A stretch of DNA of 64,000 nt from Methylobacterium sp. WL1 (GCF_008000895.1 NZ_CP042823.1:1116001-1180000), one strand, 5' to 3'; positions 17,374 to 26,496 are shown, counted from the first letter of the stretch. Numbers and translations are program-made. Notes: generated by a model from the sequence alone, not told the origin.

Positions 17374-18972
17374 TCAGGTGATCGGCGCCGGGTTGAACAG
17401 GGTCAGATCGTTGAACAGGCCCCAATGGTCGGACCAGGGCCGCTTGCGCCCGCTCGCCACGTCCAGGATCAGGTGGAACAGCTCCCAGCCGACCTGCTCG
17501 ATCGTGGCCTCGCCGGTGGCGATCCGGCCGGCATCGAGGTCGATCAGGTCGGACCAGCGCTCGGCCAGCTCCGTCCGGGTCGCGACCTTGATCACCGGGG
17601 CCTGAGCGAGACCGTAGGGCGTACCGCGGCCGGTGGAGAACACCTGCAGGGTGATCCCCGAGGCGAGCTGGAGCGTGCCGCAGACGAAGTCGCTGGCCGG
17701 GGTCGCGGCGAAGATCAGGCCCTTCTCGCGGACCCGCTCGCCCGGCGCCAGCACCCCGGCGATCGCACCGGTGCCGGACTTGGCGACCGAGCCCAGGGCC
17801 TTCTCGACGATGTTGTTGAGGCCGCCCTTCTTGTTGCCGGGCGACGGGTTGGCCCGGCGGTCGGCCTCGCCCTTGGCGAGATAGGCATCGTACCAGGCCA
17901 TTTCGCGGATCAGGGCCTGGGCCACCTCCGGGTTCTTCGCCCGGGGGGTCAGGAGGTGGATCGCGTCCCGGACCTCCGTGACCTCGGAGAACAACACGGT
18001 GCCGCCGCAGGCCACGATCAGGTCGGCGCAGTAGCCGAGCGCCGGGTTGGCGGTGACGCCCGAGAAGGCGTCGCTGCCGCCGCATTGCAGGCCGACCACG
18101 AGTTCGGAGGCCGGGCAGGTCTCGCGGGTGCGCCGGTTCAGCACCTCCAGGCGGGTTTCCGCCATCGCCATAATGCTGTCGAGCATCGCGGAGAAACCCC
18201 GGTGGCGCTCGTCCTGGAGCCGGACCACCCCGTCCCCGGCGGCGCCGCCGTCGGGCAGCAGGCGCTCCGAGACGAGCTTCTCGCAGCCCAGCCCCACGAC
18301 CATGACCGCGCCGCCGAAATTCGGGTTCTGCGCGAGGCTCTGGAGGGTCCGGATCGGCACCACCGCCTCGGGGGCGTTGATGGCGACGCCGCAGCCATAG
18401 GCGTGGGTGAGGCCAACCACGTCGTCGACGTTGGGGAAGCGCGGCAGCAGCTCCTGCTTGATCCGCCGGATCGCCACGTCGAGGGTGCCGGCGACGCATT
18501 GCACGCTGATCGAGATCGCCAGGATGTTCTTGGTGCCCACCGACCCGTCCGGGTTGCGGTAGCCCTCGAAGGTGTAGCCCTCGAGCGGGGGTAGGGGCGC
18601 CGGCACCCGGGTCGCCAGCTCCAAGGCGTCGAGGGCGGGGGCGACCGGGGTCGCGACCCGGGATTCCTCCACCCAGGCGCCCCGCGGGATCGCTTGCGTG
18701 GCGATGCCGACCACCTCGCCGTAGCGGCGCACCGCGCCGCCCTCCGGGATGTCGGACAGCGCCACCTTGTGGCCCTGCGGGATGAACTCGACGAGCGCGA
18801 GCCCGTCCGGGAACACCGTGCCGGCCGGCAGCCCGAAGGCGTTGACCACGATCGCGACGTTGTCGTGCTCGCTCAGCCGGATCGTGCGCGGCGCGTCCCC
18901 GGCCGGGCGCTCGAGGTCCGGGCGATCCTGCGTCGGGCGATTCTGGGTCGCGCTGTCGATCTCGGCCTGCAT
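17374..18972 (-). CDS. garD: Galactarate dehydratase
   Basis: This 532-residue UxaA-family enzyme converts galactarate to 5-keto-4-deoxyglucarate. It resembles enterobacterial GarD along its length: an SAF domain with [20 protein letters not shown] near residue 45, then [59 protein letters not shown] and [20 protein letters not shown]. It ends with [20 protein letters not shown] and LFNPAPIT. The N-terminal 25 residues are an Asp/Arg/Pro-rich extension. garL lies 14 bp upstream on the same strand, so the two consecutive steps are co-transcribed. Confidence 0.92.
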   Translation of the reverse strand: MQAEIDSATQNRPTQDRPDLERPAGDAPRTIRLSEHDNVAIVVNAFGLPAGTVFPDGLALVEFIPQGHKVALSDIPEGGAVRRYGEVVGIATQAIPRGAWVEESRVATPVAPALDALELATRVPAPLPPLEGYTFEGYRNPDGSVGTKNILAISISVQCVAGTLDVAIRRIKQELLPRFPNVDDVVGLTHAYGCGVAINAPEAVVPIRTLQSLAQNPNFGGAVMVVGLGCEKLVSERLLPDGGAAGDGVVRLQDERHRGFSAMLDSIMAMAETRLEVLNRRTRETCPASELVVGLQCGGSDAFSGVTANPALGYCADLIVACGGTVLFSEVTEVRDAIHLLTPRAKNPEVAQALIREMAWYDAYLAKGEADRRANPSPGNKKGGLNNIVEKALGSVAKSGTGAIAGVLAPGERVREKGLIFAATPASDFVCGTLQLASGITLQVFSTGRGTPYGLAQAPVIKVATRTELAERWSDLIDLDAGRIATGEATIEQVGWELFHLILDVASGRKRPWSDHWGLFNDLTLFNPAPIT

Positions 18973-18986
18973 CGGACGCTCCCCGC

Positions 18987-19757
18987 TCAGCCTTCGGTGC
19001 GGAAGCGCCCGGCCAGGGCCTCGGCGTTGCGGGCCAGCAGCCCCAGATCCGAGCCGACCGCGGTGAACCGGGTGCCGGCCGCGATGTAGCGCTTGGCCAG
19101 CTCCTCGCTCGGCGTGAGAATACCCGCATGTTTGCCGGCCTTCACGATCCGGCCGATGGCTGCCTCGATGGTCGCGACCACCTCCGGGTGACCCTGCTGG
19201 CCGAGATGGCCGAGGCTGGTGGAGAGGTCGCCGGGCCCGATGAACACGCCGTCCACGCCTTCGACGGCGGCGATCGCGTCCAGATTGTCCAGGGCGCGGC
19301 GGGACTCGACCTGCACGATCACGACGATCTCGGCCTCGCAGCGGGTGTGGTAGTCCGGGATGCGCCCGAACCGGGCGGCCCGGGGCGCCTGCGAGAAGCC
19401 GCGGATGCCGCGGGGCGCGTAGCGCGTCGCCGCCACGACCCGCTCGGCCTGCGCGGCATCGTCGATATTGGGAATCATCAGCGACTGGGCGCCGGCATCC
19501 AGGATGCGCTTGATGGTGATGGGGTCGTCGCTCGGCACCCGCACCACCGGGTTGGTGGCGTTCTCCATCATGGCCTGGAGCTGAACATAGATGTCCCGCA
19601 GGTCGTTGGCGGAGTGCTCCATGTCGAGGAGCAGCCAGTCGAACCCGGCGCCGGCGACGATCTCGGTGGAGATCGGGCTGGCGAGGCTGCACCACAGGCC
19701 GATCTGCTGGCGCCCCGCGCCGAGGGCGGCCTTGAAGCGGTTGGTGAGTCGGTCCAC
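18987..19757 (-). CDS. garL: 5-keto-4-deoxy-D-glucarate aldolase (HpcH/HpaI family)
   Basis: This 256-residue class II aldolase cleaves 5-keto-4-deoxyglucarate to pyruvate and tartronate semialdehyde. Visible marks are [34 protein letters not shown] (metal and substrate region), [20 protein letters not shown], the metal-binding [18 protein letters not shown] and [21 protein letters not shown] at 19757 is chosen because GGAGAGG precedes it by 7 bp and the length then equals that of E. coli GarL. The frame opens 17 codons earlier without family support. It is followed directly by garD. Confidence 0.92.
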   Translation of the reverse strand: MDRLTNRFKAALGAGRQQIGLWCSLASPISTEIVAGAGFDWLLLDMEHSANDLRDIYVQLQAMMENATNPVVRVPSDDPITIKRILDAGAQSLMIPNIDDAAQAERVVAATRYAPRGIRGFSQAPRAARFGRIPDYHTRCEAEIVVIVQVESRRALDNLDAIAAVEGVDGVFIGPGDLSTSLGHLGQQGHPEVVATIEAAIGRIVKAGKHAGILTPSEELAKRYIAAGTRFTAVGSDLGLLARNAEALAGRFRTEG

Positions 19758-19847
19758 GGCGATCCCTCTCCTGGCGGCCCCGGCCTCTGCGGGCCGTCGG
19801 GCGCCCATCAGGCGCAGCCTTTCCGCCGGAGGTCAAAGCCAAAGGCT

Positions 19848-19947
19848 GGATCGATCGATGCCGCGGGCGCATCGATCGATGCCGCGGGCACTTGGATCAT
19901 CGACGCCGCGGGCGCTTGGCTCATCGATGCCGCGGGCGCTTGGATCA
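19848..19947. repeat. Tandem repeat, 21-24 bp unit, four copies plus a part
   Basis: Units at 19848-19869, 19870-19890, 19891-19914 and 19915-19938, plus a 9-bp remnant. All contain ATCGATGCCGCGGGCG or a one-base variant. The last remnant covers the LysR stop codon. On the minus strand the 24-bp units would code an octapeptide ending APAAS, but in a frame other than that of LysR. Lies between lysR and garL. Confidence 0.85.
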
Positions 19948-20835
19948 GGCGGGGGGCAGCTCCGCCAGGATCGCGACCAACCGGGCGATCAGCGGCTCGT
20001 CCGCGTCCCGCCGCCAGGCCAGGACCAGCTCGGCGGGGCGGGGGGCCGGCAGCACCAGCGGCCGGAACGCCACGCCCTCGAAGCGCAGGCGCTCGGCCGC
20101 CGATGGCACCAGGGCGATGCCGAGGTCGGCCCGGACCAGGGCCAGGATCGAGTGGATCTGGGTCATCCGCTGCACGATCCGGGGCTCCACGTCCGCCTCC
20201 GTGAGCAGGCCGAGGATCAGGTCGTGGAAGTAGCGCGCCTCGTTCGGCGCGTAGGCGATGAACGGCTCGCCGCCGAGATCGCCCGGGGCGAGATGCGCCC
20301 GCGCCGCCAGGGGATTCCCGGCCGGCAGGGCCACCACCAGGGGCTCGGCCACCGCCCTCACCGCGATCAGGTCCGGATGGACAATGGGCGGGCGCACCAG
20401 GGCGGCATCGATGCGTCCAGCCAGCAGCGCCTCGACCTGGTCCCGGCTGACCATCTCGCGCAGGGCCAGCGTGACGTCGGGCAGCGCCCGCCGGAGGGCG
20501 GTGACGAGGCGGGGCAGGACATCGTAGGCCGAGGCCGCGGTGAAGCCGAGCTTCAGCACCCCCGCGCGCCCGGCCGCGACCTGGCGGGTGACGTGGGTCG
20601 CGGTCTCGGCGAGCCGCAGGATGCGCTGCGCCTCCGGCAGGAAGCTGCGCCCGGCCGCGGTCAGGCGGACGGATCGGCTGGTGCGCTCCAGGAGCTGCAC
20701 GTCGAGCACCCGCTCCAGCACCTGGATCTGCCGCGACAGGGGCGGCTGCGTCATGTTCAGCCGGGCGGCCGCACGCCCGAAATGCAGCTCCTCCGCCACG
20801 GCGGCGAAGCACCGGAGCTGGCTGAAGTCGAACAT
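19945..20835 (-). CDS. LysR-family regulator, likely of garD-garL
   Basis: This 296-residue LysR regulator has an N-terminal winged helix (FSQLRCFAAVAEELHFGRAA then LNMTQPPLSRQIQVLE, residues 4-42) and a periplasmic-binding-like effector domain from about 90 (GVLKLGFTAASAYDVLP). A conserved SILALVRADLGIALVP lies near residue 230. It is upstream of and in the same direction as garL-garD, and the catabolic genes contain no other regulator. Control of galactarate use is therefore an inference from position. The sensing domain resembles BenM/CatM-type regulators, so an aromatic or organic acid effector is possible. Confidence 0.88.
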   Translation of the reverse strand: MFDFSQLRCFAAVAEELHFGRAAARLNMTQPPLSRQIQVLERVLDVQLLERTSRSVRLTAAGRSFLPEAQRILRLAETATHVTRQVAAGRAGVLKLGFTAASAYDVLPRLVTALRRALPDVTLALREMVSRDQVEALLAGRIDAALVRPPIVHPDLIAVRAVAEPLVVALPAGNPLAARAHLAPGDLGGEPFIAYAPNEARYFHDLILGLLTEADVEPRIVQRMTQIHSILALVRADLGIALVPSAAERLRFEGVAFRPLVLPAPRPAELVLAWRRDADEPLIARLVAILAELPPA

Positions 20836-20936
20836 CGGATCTCCCCTGCGCGCCGGGACGCGGAGGGGAGATCATAAGGCCTCTGCGCCCCTCAGTCGTT
20901 CGGCCGATAGAGGTACCGGCCCGCCGGATCCGCGCC

Positions 20937-21016
20937 GAGGTCCGGGGATCCCGAAGGGCCCACAGCCCTTTGGCGGGGCTCGGGGCGCGGAGCCCCGAAA
21001 TTCGCGGGGCTCCGGT
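20937..21016. repeat. 3'-end palindromic repeat, copy D
   Basis: Downstream of the binding-protein gene on the minus strand. Contains GAAGGGCCCACAGCCCTTTGG and the GGGGCGCGGAGCCCC stem (given in parts), but lacks the AAAAGGTC stem. Confidence 0.75.
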
Positions 21017-21017
21017 T

Positions 21018-22151
21018 TTACGGCGCCAGCTCGTTGCCGGCGTAGTCGATCTTCCCGTCGGCGCCCTTCTTCCAGGCGTAGATCACGTAGTCGGGCCGGG
21101 TGAGGTCGCCCTTCTTGTCGTACACGATCGGGCCGACCACGGTCTCGATCGTCTTGCCCTGGTGCAGCCAGTCGGCCAGCACCTTGCCCTCTATCGAGCC
21201 GGTCTCGGTGGCGGCCTTGGCCAGCACCTGCACGGCCGCGTAGGCATAGAGCGTGTAGGCGTCGGGATCGATGTTCTTGGCCTTGAACGCCGCGACCACG
21301 GGCTGGGCATTCGGGTTCTTCCGGGCGTCCGGCGAGAAGGTCATCAGCGTGCCCTCGGCGCCATCGCCGGCGATCTGCACGAACTCTTTCGGGGCGAGGC
21401 CGTCGCCGCCCACCAGGGTCGCCTTCAGGCCCTGGTCGCGCATCTGGCGCAGGATCAGCCCGGCCTCCGTGTGGAACCCACCGTAATAGACCACGTCGAC
21501 GTTGGCCGACTTCAGCTTGGACACGAGCGCCGAGTAATCCTTCTCGGCCGGGTTGACGCCCTCGAACAGCACCTCCTTGGCGCCCTTGGCCTTGAGCGTC
21601 ATCTGCGTCTCCTGCGCCAAACCCTTGCCGTAGGACGACTTGTCGTGGACGAAGGCGATCCGCTTGCCCTTGAAGTGATCGGCCAGATACGCGCCGGCCA
21701 CCACGCCCTGCTGGTCGTCGCGACCGCAGGTGCGGAAGGTGTTCCACATCCCGCGCTCGGTGAACTTCACGTTGGTGGAGGACGGCGTGACCTGGACGAT
21801 GCCGGCGTCGAGGTAGACGTCGGAGGCCGGGATCGACACGCTGGAGGCGAAGGCACCGACCACCATCGTCACGCCGTCCGCGGCGAGCTTGTTGGCGATC
21901 GACACGCCCTGCTTCGGGTCGGAGGCGTCGTCGCCGTAGATCGGCTCGAACGGCCGGCCCTTGATGCCGCCGGCTTTGTTGATGTCCTCGATCGCCTGGC
22001 TGACGCCGTTCTTCACCTGCACGCCGAAAGCTGCATACGGCCCGGTCACGCCGGCCGAGACACCGATCTTGATCGGTCCGCCTTTATCCTGGGCCTGTGC
22101 AGTGCCCATCGTCAGAAGACCAAAAATGGTTATCGACAGTATTTTCTTCAT
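21018..22151 (-). CDS. Branched-chain amino acid-type ABC transporter binding protein
   Basis: This 377-residue LivJ/LivK-type periplasmic binding protein has a signal peptide ISITIFGLLTMGTAQAQ cut near residue 21. Two Rossmann-like lobes follow: IKIGVSAGVTGPYAAFGVQV, DINKAGGIKGRPFEPIYGDDASDPKQ, and VVGPIVYDKKGDL at the end. ATG 22151 gives the signal peptide directly. No permease or ATPase genes flank it in the window, so it is an orphan component here. The ligand could be an amino acid, amide or small acid. Confidence 0.88.
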   Translation of the reverse strand: MKKILSITIFGLLTMGTAQAQDKGGPIKIGVSAGVTGPYAAFGVQVKNGVSQAIEDINKAGGIKGRPFEPIYGDDASDPKQGVSIANKLAADGVTMVVGAFASSVSIPASDVYLDAGIVQVTPSSTNVKFTERGMWNTFRTCGRDDQQGVVAGAYLADHFKGKRIAFVHDKSSYGKGLAQETQMTLKAKGAKEVLFEGVNPAEKDYSALVSKLKSANVDVVYYGGFHTEAGLILRQMRDQGLKATLVGGDGLAPKEFVQIAGDGAEGTLMTFSPDARKNPNAQPVVAAFKAKNIDPDAYTLYAYAAVQVLAKAATETGSIEGKVLADWLHQGKTIETVVGPIVYDKKGDLTRPDYVIYAWKKGADGKIDYAGNELAP

Positions 22152-22659
22152 GACCGCCCCCGCGCTCGAAGTCCAATCCGACCCGGCAGCCTGATGCAAT
22201 GTTTCGGCCAGACCCAACGACCGCGCATCGACCTGCCGCGACGCGGGCGTAAGCCTGTTTTCAACCCGCCGCGCCGTCAAGGCCGCAAGCATAGGGATGC
22301 GCCGCACGGTCCCGATCTGAAACCGATCTGGACCCTGTCACCCCGCATTCGGCGCCGAACGGCGCGGGCGTACCCCCGATCCTGGCCGGGGACGCTGCGG
22401 GATCGATCGACCTGACGGCGGCGCAGGATCGATGATTCGACGGACGGGCGCGTCCGGACGAGACGCGTCGGGCGCGACGGCCGTGCCGCCCCTCGGGTCC
22501 GGAGGCCGTGCGAGGGCGCGGCCCCCCGCCCCGGCAGAACGCTGCCGAGGCTCTTCCATCGATCTCCCCGGCGCCCGGCGCCGAGAGGCTCTGTTGTGGC
22601 GAGCGCGGTGTGGGACCGGGCGCGGCGCCTCCCGGCGGAGCGTGGCCGACGCGATCGGG
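22152..22659. other. 508-bp gap without a recognised gene
   Basis: Between the binding-protein start and the stop of the small secreted protein gene, both minus strand. It should carry the promoter of the binding protein. Frames open across it are Arg/Pro/Ala-rich shadows without start signals or motifs. No repeat or RNA gene was seen. Confidence 0.5.
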
Positions 22660-23007
22660 TCAGCAGCTCAGGCGGCGTCCCTCGCGGCGTCCGAAGGTCC
22701 GGTAATGGGCCGCACCGGACTCCATCTGGCCGCTGGCGACGGCCCGGCGGACATCGGGGTTGCAGCGCAGATACTCGCGCTCATCGAACCCGCCATAGGC
22801 GCGCTCACCGTAGCCCCGGTCGCCGTAGCCGCGGTCGCCGTAGCCGCGGTCGCCGCGATCCCGGCCCCGGTAATCGTCGCCGTCCCGGTCGCGGTCGCCG
22901 TAATCCCGGCCGCCATAGCCATAATCGGGGCCGCGCTGAGCGAGGGCCGGGCCGAGCGCGGACATCACGCCGAAGCCGACGGCAACCACAGCCAAAAACG
23001 CTTTCAT
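22660..23007 (-). CDS. Small secreted protein with Gly-Tyr-Asp-Arg repeats
   Basis: This 115-residue protein has a signal peptide (FLAVVAVGFGVMSALGPALA-Q, cut near 23). A low-complexity middle of tandem RGYGDRGYGDRGYGER-like units, rich in Tyr, Asp, Arg and Gly, follows. The C-terminal 40 residues contain REYLRCNPDVRRAVASG and SGAAHYRTFGRREGR, a short motif seen in many secreted proteins of this group. It ends in a lone cysteine. Function unknown. Export to the periplasm or outside is the only safe inference. Confidence 0.75.
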   Translation of the reverse strand: MKAFLAVVAVGFGVMSALGPALAQRGPDYGYGGRDYGDRDRDGDDYRGRDRGDRGYGDRGYGDRGYGERAYGGFDEREYLRCNPDVRRAVASGQMESGAAHYRTFGRREGRRLSC

Positions 23008-23771
23008 CGTACCTGTCTCCTCACCGAGCCTGGAAACGCGTTAGGCCCCGGATGGTTCGATGGGCCCGCGGGCGGGCGCAGATCTCGGCGGTTGCGACCC
23101 TCCCACCCCCGGGCTGCGGACGCGCGGATCGATACCGCGCCCGAACGCGACGCCCCTGTCCCCGCTGGACGGCCTCGCCTGCACCCACACCGCATCGAGC
23201 CGCAACGGGTATTTCCGGGCCATCGCGGGTCGTCGCTTGCTGGACGCGGATTTTCGGGCCGAATGGGAACCAGGCGAACCGGGCCATCGATCCGATCGTC
23301 CGCGGAGCGCCCGCGCTCGGCTCGGGCGGTCTCGCAGAACCGATGCTCCTCGACATGCGGCTCGGCGGGACGGGGGAGGCCCGTCCAGCGGCCGCGTGGC
23401 GCCGGGCGGAACGTGGGAGCAACTCTGGCGGTGGGGTGGGCTCGACGGCCTCGATCCGCGTCGGCGTCGGCCTGAGAGCGCATGACCTACAGGTCCGCCC
23501 CGTATGTAGACCGGGCGAATACGCGAGAAAGACCGGACTGGATCTGCCTCGATCTTGGCATCCGCCACCGCTTTACGGAGAGCGGGACGCCGCTGCCGGC
23601 CTGCTTGAACGTGGACCGCGGGGCAGGGCCCCGGTAACGGGGCTCGTCGGGCCAGGGCGCGCTCGGCCACGGCACGCCGCAGACCTTCCTGGTATCGGTG
23701 TCGGCAAACGTCCGAGCGCCGCACCGGGCGGCGCTACCGGCGGTTCCGCCGGTAGCGCCGTGTCTTCCGCT
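23008..23771. other. 764-bp gap; only a hairpin recognised
   Basis: No convincing gene was found between the two small secreted-protein genes. Several frames are open, but they are Arg-rich and show no family motif or ribosome site. A remnant of a decayed gene cannot be excluded. The right end holds the 14-bp-stem hairpin at 23730-23759. Confidence 0.5.
23730..23759 (-). terminator. Perfect 14-bp stem hairpin
   Basis: GGCGCTACCGGCGG pairs fully with CCGCCGGTAGCGCC across a TT centre. It starts 12 bp after the stop of the Met/Arg-rich secreted protein on the minus strand. No U-tract follows, so termination is inferred from position and stem strength. Confidence 0.7.
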
Positions 23772-24035
23772 TTACATGCGGTGCATCATCTCCCGGCGCA
23801 TCATGCGGTGGCGCATCTCACGGTGCATCATGCGACGCTCCATGTGACGCCGCTCCATGCGGCGCTCCATGTGGCGACGCTCCATGCGACGCTCCATCCG
23901 ATCCATCTGGACGGTCGAGACGATGTCGGCCGGCGCAGCGACGGCGCCGGGGCCGATCGGGGCGGCGGAGGCCGGGGAGGCGACGGCGGCGCCGAAGGCG
24001 GCGAGCAAGGCCGCAGTGATGATCGTGGTGCGCAA
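23772..24035 (-). CDS. Secreted Met/Arg/His-rich small protein
   Basis: This 87-residue protein starts with a clear signal peptide (TIITAALLAAFGAAVASPASA, cut near 23). After a short linker the last 43 residues are built from MERR, HMERR, MHRE and RMMRRE units, so Met, Arg, His and Glu make up almost all of the tail. Such Met/His-rich periplasmic tails are often copper or other metal chelators, but no enzyme domain is present and the role is unknown. A 14-bp hairpin follows the stop. The gene overlaps in another frame with the C-terminal part of the upstream membrane-protein frame. Confidence 0.75.
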   Translation of the reverse strand: MRTTIITAALLAAFGAAVASPASAAPIGPGAVAAPADIVSTVQMDRMERRMERRHMERRMERRHMERRMMHREMRHRMMRREMMHRM

Positions 24036-24823
24036 AGGATGTTTCCTCTCATGCCGCCGTCGAGGGCGGTTGTTTTCCGCTGAGCCGTGAGAGGAGCAAA
24101 TCCTTCCCGGTCCCAGCTCAGCAAGCCGCAGGCCGCCGAGATGGTTCCGTGACGGATCGGGTCGGGGGTGCCTCCGGCCAACCGCTCGCGAGGTCGTGAC
24201 GGGCGCGATCCGCGCAAGCCCGCCCGGCGGCCGCCGTGAGGTTCGGCGTCGCGCGCGAGCGCCAGGCGCCGGTCAGGCTTCCAGACGCGGCACGGCGCCG
24301 GGGGCGGCGCCGGAGGCGTCACGTTGGTCGCCCCCGGATCGGCGCGATGCCGGCCATTCAGCTCCGACGGGACGGGACGGGGGAGCTCCAGGGTCGGGAG
24401 CGCGATACTCTTCGGGTCGCCGAGCAAGGTGATCTGCTTGACCGTGACGGCTTGCCGGCCGCGCATCAGCGGGTTCTGGCGCACGTAGCTGATGAATTCC
24501 TCGGCCGCCCGCAGCTTTGACTTGTTCTGCTCGGCCTCTTGCGCCCGGATCCGCTCGGCCTCCGCCTCCCGGATCTTCGCCTCCTTGGCCTGGTGCTGCA
24601 GTTCGAGCGAGGCGAAAGCAAGTCCCGTAGCCGCACGGTCGAAGACAGAGCTCGCGCGCAATGTCGGACGGGAAAATAGAATATAAACGCTGTTGGCGAC
24701 CAAGAAAGCGGCCACCAAAAACACGCCGAGATCGGCGACGTGCCCACTCACAGTCCAGAACACCAGCACGACAGCCAACGATAAGACCGAGAGTCCGAGA
24801 AGAATGTATCGCAACGCCGACAT
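23828..24823 (-). CDS. Membrane protein with coiled-coil segment, uncertain C-terminus
   Basis: The first 165 residues look real: two membrane helices (RYILLGLSVLSLAVVLVFWTV about 5-25 and LGVFLVAAFLVANSVYILF about 32-50). A charged Ala/Glu/Lys helix (EAKIREAEAERIRAQEAEQN) follows, likely a coiled coil, then VTVKQITLLGDPKSIALPTLE. Beyond that the frame continues for about 165 Pro/Arg/Ser-rich residues and overlaps the Met-rich secreted gene, so the natural stop has probably been lost or shifted. Start is ATG 24823 with AGG 8 bp upstream; ATG 24841 is the alternative. Family not recognised. Confidence 0.55.
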   Translation of the reverse strand: MSALRYILLGLSVLSLAVVLVFWTVSGHVADLGVFLVAAFLVANSVYILFSRPTLRASSVFDRAATGLAFASLELQHQAKEAKIREAEAERIRAQEAEQNKSKLRAAEEFISYVRQNPLMRGRQAVTVKQITLLGDPKSIALPTLELPRPVPSELNGRHRADPGATNVTPPAPPPAPCRVWKPDRRLALARDAEPHGGRRAGLRGSRPSRPRERLAGGTPDPIRHGTISAACGLLSWDREGFAPLTAQRKTTALDGGMRGNILCAPRSSLRPCSPPSAPPSPPRPPPPRSAPAPSLRRPTSSRPSRWIGWSVAWSVATWSAAWSGVTWSVA

Positions 24824-24841
24824 GATATAGCCTAAATTCAT

Positions 24842-25358
24842 TTTTTGAATCGAATTGAGACGATTTATAAAGGTTTCGATTCTGAAAGGCAAATCTATCG
24901 GGGCTTTGCGTAGTGCGCAGGCCCCAGCCGCGGTCCATCCCCGATCGGAGGCGGGACGGGTCGCAAAGCACGGGACCGGCCCGGTCGGACCGCCCCGCCG
25001 CTCGGCGGCGCCAGGGAAGCCGCCGGCCGATGCGCGGGACCGGCGCGAACGGAAGCCCGGGCAGGGCACGGCACTCCCGGGGATCCAGATCGGCCTGCGG
25101 ATCGGCCAGGACCAAGCCGAGTCCGGCATGCGCAGCCTGGAGCGTGCGCCCGCGCCCTGGAAGGGCAGGGCCCGAGGGAGGTCCCCGACCGCCCCGGTGG
25201 GGAACGCCCGGGGGATCGCGAGGCGCCGGCGGACCGGGCGCAGCTGTTGCCATTGTGCTCTATTCGACCGACGATTTCTGATACATCCGGATCGTGACGG
25301 TGCGCCGATCCAGTAAATGGCTTAGCGCGGACGTGCGATACGGATATCGGGGGATATC
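24842..25358. other. 517-bp gap between divergent genes
   Basis: Separates the minus-strand membrane protein and the plus-strand PAS protein, so it should hold two promoters. The AT-rich part at 24836-24890 stands out against the GC-rich surroundings and may be the promoter of the membrane protein. No gene or repeat recognised. Confidence 0.5.
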
Positions 25359-25961
25359 TTGCTGGAAAACTCCGACGATATTGTCTCAGAGGCGACCCTG
25401 ATCGCGGCGCTGGAAGCCTCCGGCGGGGTCGGCTTCTGGATGTGGGACATCGCCACCGACGACGCGCGGGCCGATCCGGTCACCGCGCTGCTGTTCAACA
25501 TCAGCCCGGCCCGTTCGCGGGCCGGGGTCAGCCTCTCGGAGATCCTGAAGGCGGTCTATCATGCGGATCAGGAGCACATCTCCCAGGTCATCCTGGACTG
25601 CGTGCAATCCGGCGGCTCGTATACCGCCGAGTACCGGGTCTGCTCCCCGGAGGGCCGGCTGCGCTGGGTGTTCACCCGCGGGCACTTCTACCTGGACGAA
25701 CTCGGCCGCCCCCTGACCGGACGGGGCGTCGTCGTCGAGATCTCGGACAGCAAGTCCGCCGGCACCGCCTTCGCGACGCAAGACGGGAGCACGATCGAGG
25801 ACGCCCTGAACAAGACCGCCGACCTGTGCCTGTCGCTCCACAACGCGGTCTCGGCCCTCGGCGACACCCGCATCGTCGCCCTGACCGAAACCCTGCTGCT
25901 CGAGATCGGCCGCCACCTCGCGAGCCGGCAACGGTCCCCGTCGAACCAGTCCATGCATTGA
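25359..25961 (+). CDS. Single-PAS sensory protein
   Basis: This 200-residue protein is mainly one PAS fold. ALEASGGVGFWMWDIATDDAR starts the domain, then the bacterial PAS_3 hallmark YHADQEHISQVILDCVQSGG and YTAEYRVCSPEGRLRWVFTRGH, ending GRGVVVEISDSKSAG near residue 135. The last 60 residues are helical and may form a dimerisation or docking segment, but there is no kinase, cyclase or DNA-binding domain. A TTG start is supported by GGGGGA 5 bp upstream. It probably acts by binding a partner, which is not identifiable here. Confidence 0.8.
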   Translation: MLENSDDIVSEATLIAALEASGGVGFWMWDIATDDARADPVTALLFNISPARSRAGVSLSEILKAVYHADQEHISQVILDCVQSGGSYTAEYRVCSPEGRLRWVFTRGHFYLDELGRPLTGRGVVVEISDSKSAGTAFATQDGSTIEDALNKTADLCLSLHNAVSALGDTRIVALTETLLLEIGRHLASRQRSPSNQSMH

Positions 25962-26024
25962 CGTCGGGCACGCACCCTGAGGCCACCGCACAAGGATCGG
26001 GCGTTGGGCGCGTCTTCCCACGCC

Positions 26025-26348
26025 TCAGGCCGGCCCTCGCTGCTTCAGCCACAGACCGAATTCCTGGACGACGGAGACGACCTTCTTCAACCGCATGCCG
26101 TCCTCGGTCAGCGCATAGTCTACTTTGACCGGCGTCGTCGGATAGACGGTGCGCTTGATCAGGCCGGCGGCTTCGAGGGCGCGGAGATCCAGCGTCAGCA
26201 TCCTCTGCGAGATCCCCGGCAGATCACGCCGAGGCTCGTGGAAGCGCTTCGGTCCGTCGATCAGGTAGGACACGAGGAGCAGGCGCCAGCGGCCGCCGAG
26301 CAGATGCATCGTGTGCTCGACGGAGCACCCGGTCACGGTCGCTCGCAT
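26025..26348 (-). CDS. HxlR-family transcriptional regulator
   Basis: This 107-residue winged-helix regulator has the HxlR pattern: a cysteine at position 8 (TGCSVEHTMHLLGGRWRLLL), then the recognition region PGISQRMLTLDLRALEAAGLIKRTVYPTTPVKVDYALTEDG given here as ISQRMLTLDLRALEAAG and VDYALTEDG. Single N-terminal cysteines in this family sense quinones, aldehydes or thiol-reactive compounds. It diverges from a glutathione S-transferase gene, its likely target. Confidence 0.88.
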   Translation of the reverse strand: MRATVTGCSVEHTMHLLGGRWRLLLVSYLIDGPKRFHEPRRDLPGISQRMLTLDLRALEAAGLIKRTVYPTTPVKVDYALTEDGMRLKKVVSVVQEFGLWLKQRGPA

Positions 26349-26496
26349 CGACCGACCCTCGCGCCACCATACGTATAATTCTTGTTACTCACGCACAAAG
26401 TCTTGCGTTCTTTCGGCATCGATAGAACTGCGCTACGTATCTCTGCGAAAACGGTCGTTTCCAACATCGATGAGATCGAGTTGTCCGGGCGCAATC
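26349..26496. promoter_or_regulatory. Divergent HxlR / GST promoter region
   Basis: A 148-bp AT-richer gap. TATAAT at 26374-26379 could be a -10 element for the GST direction, though no good -35 is 17 bp before it. GTTCT-N12-AGAAC is an inverted repeat near 26408-26429 and a possible regulator site. Confidence 0.45.

Noticed and set aside
22596-24083. A 495-codon plus-strand frame across the 23-kb gap
   Set aside because: It runs opposite two convincing secreted-protein genes, is Arg/Pro/Gly-rich, and shows no family motif.
26374-26379. A firm sigma-70 promoter for the GST gene
   Set aside because: TATAAT is perfect, but no acceptable -35 hexamer lies 16-18 bp upstream, so it is only mentioned as possible.
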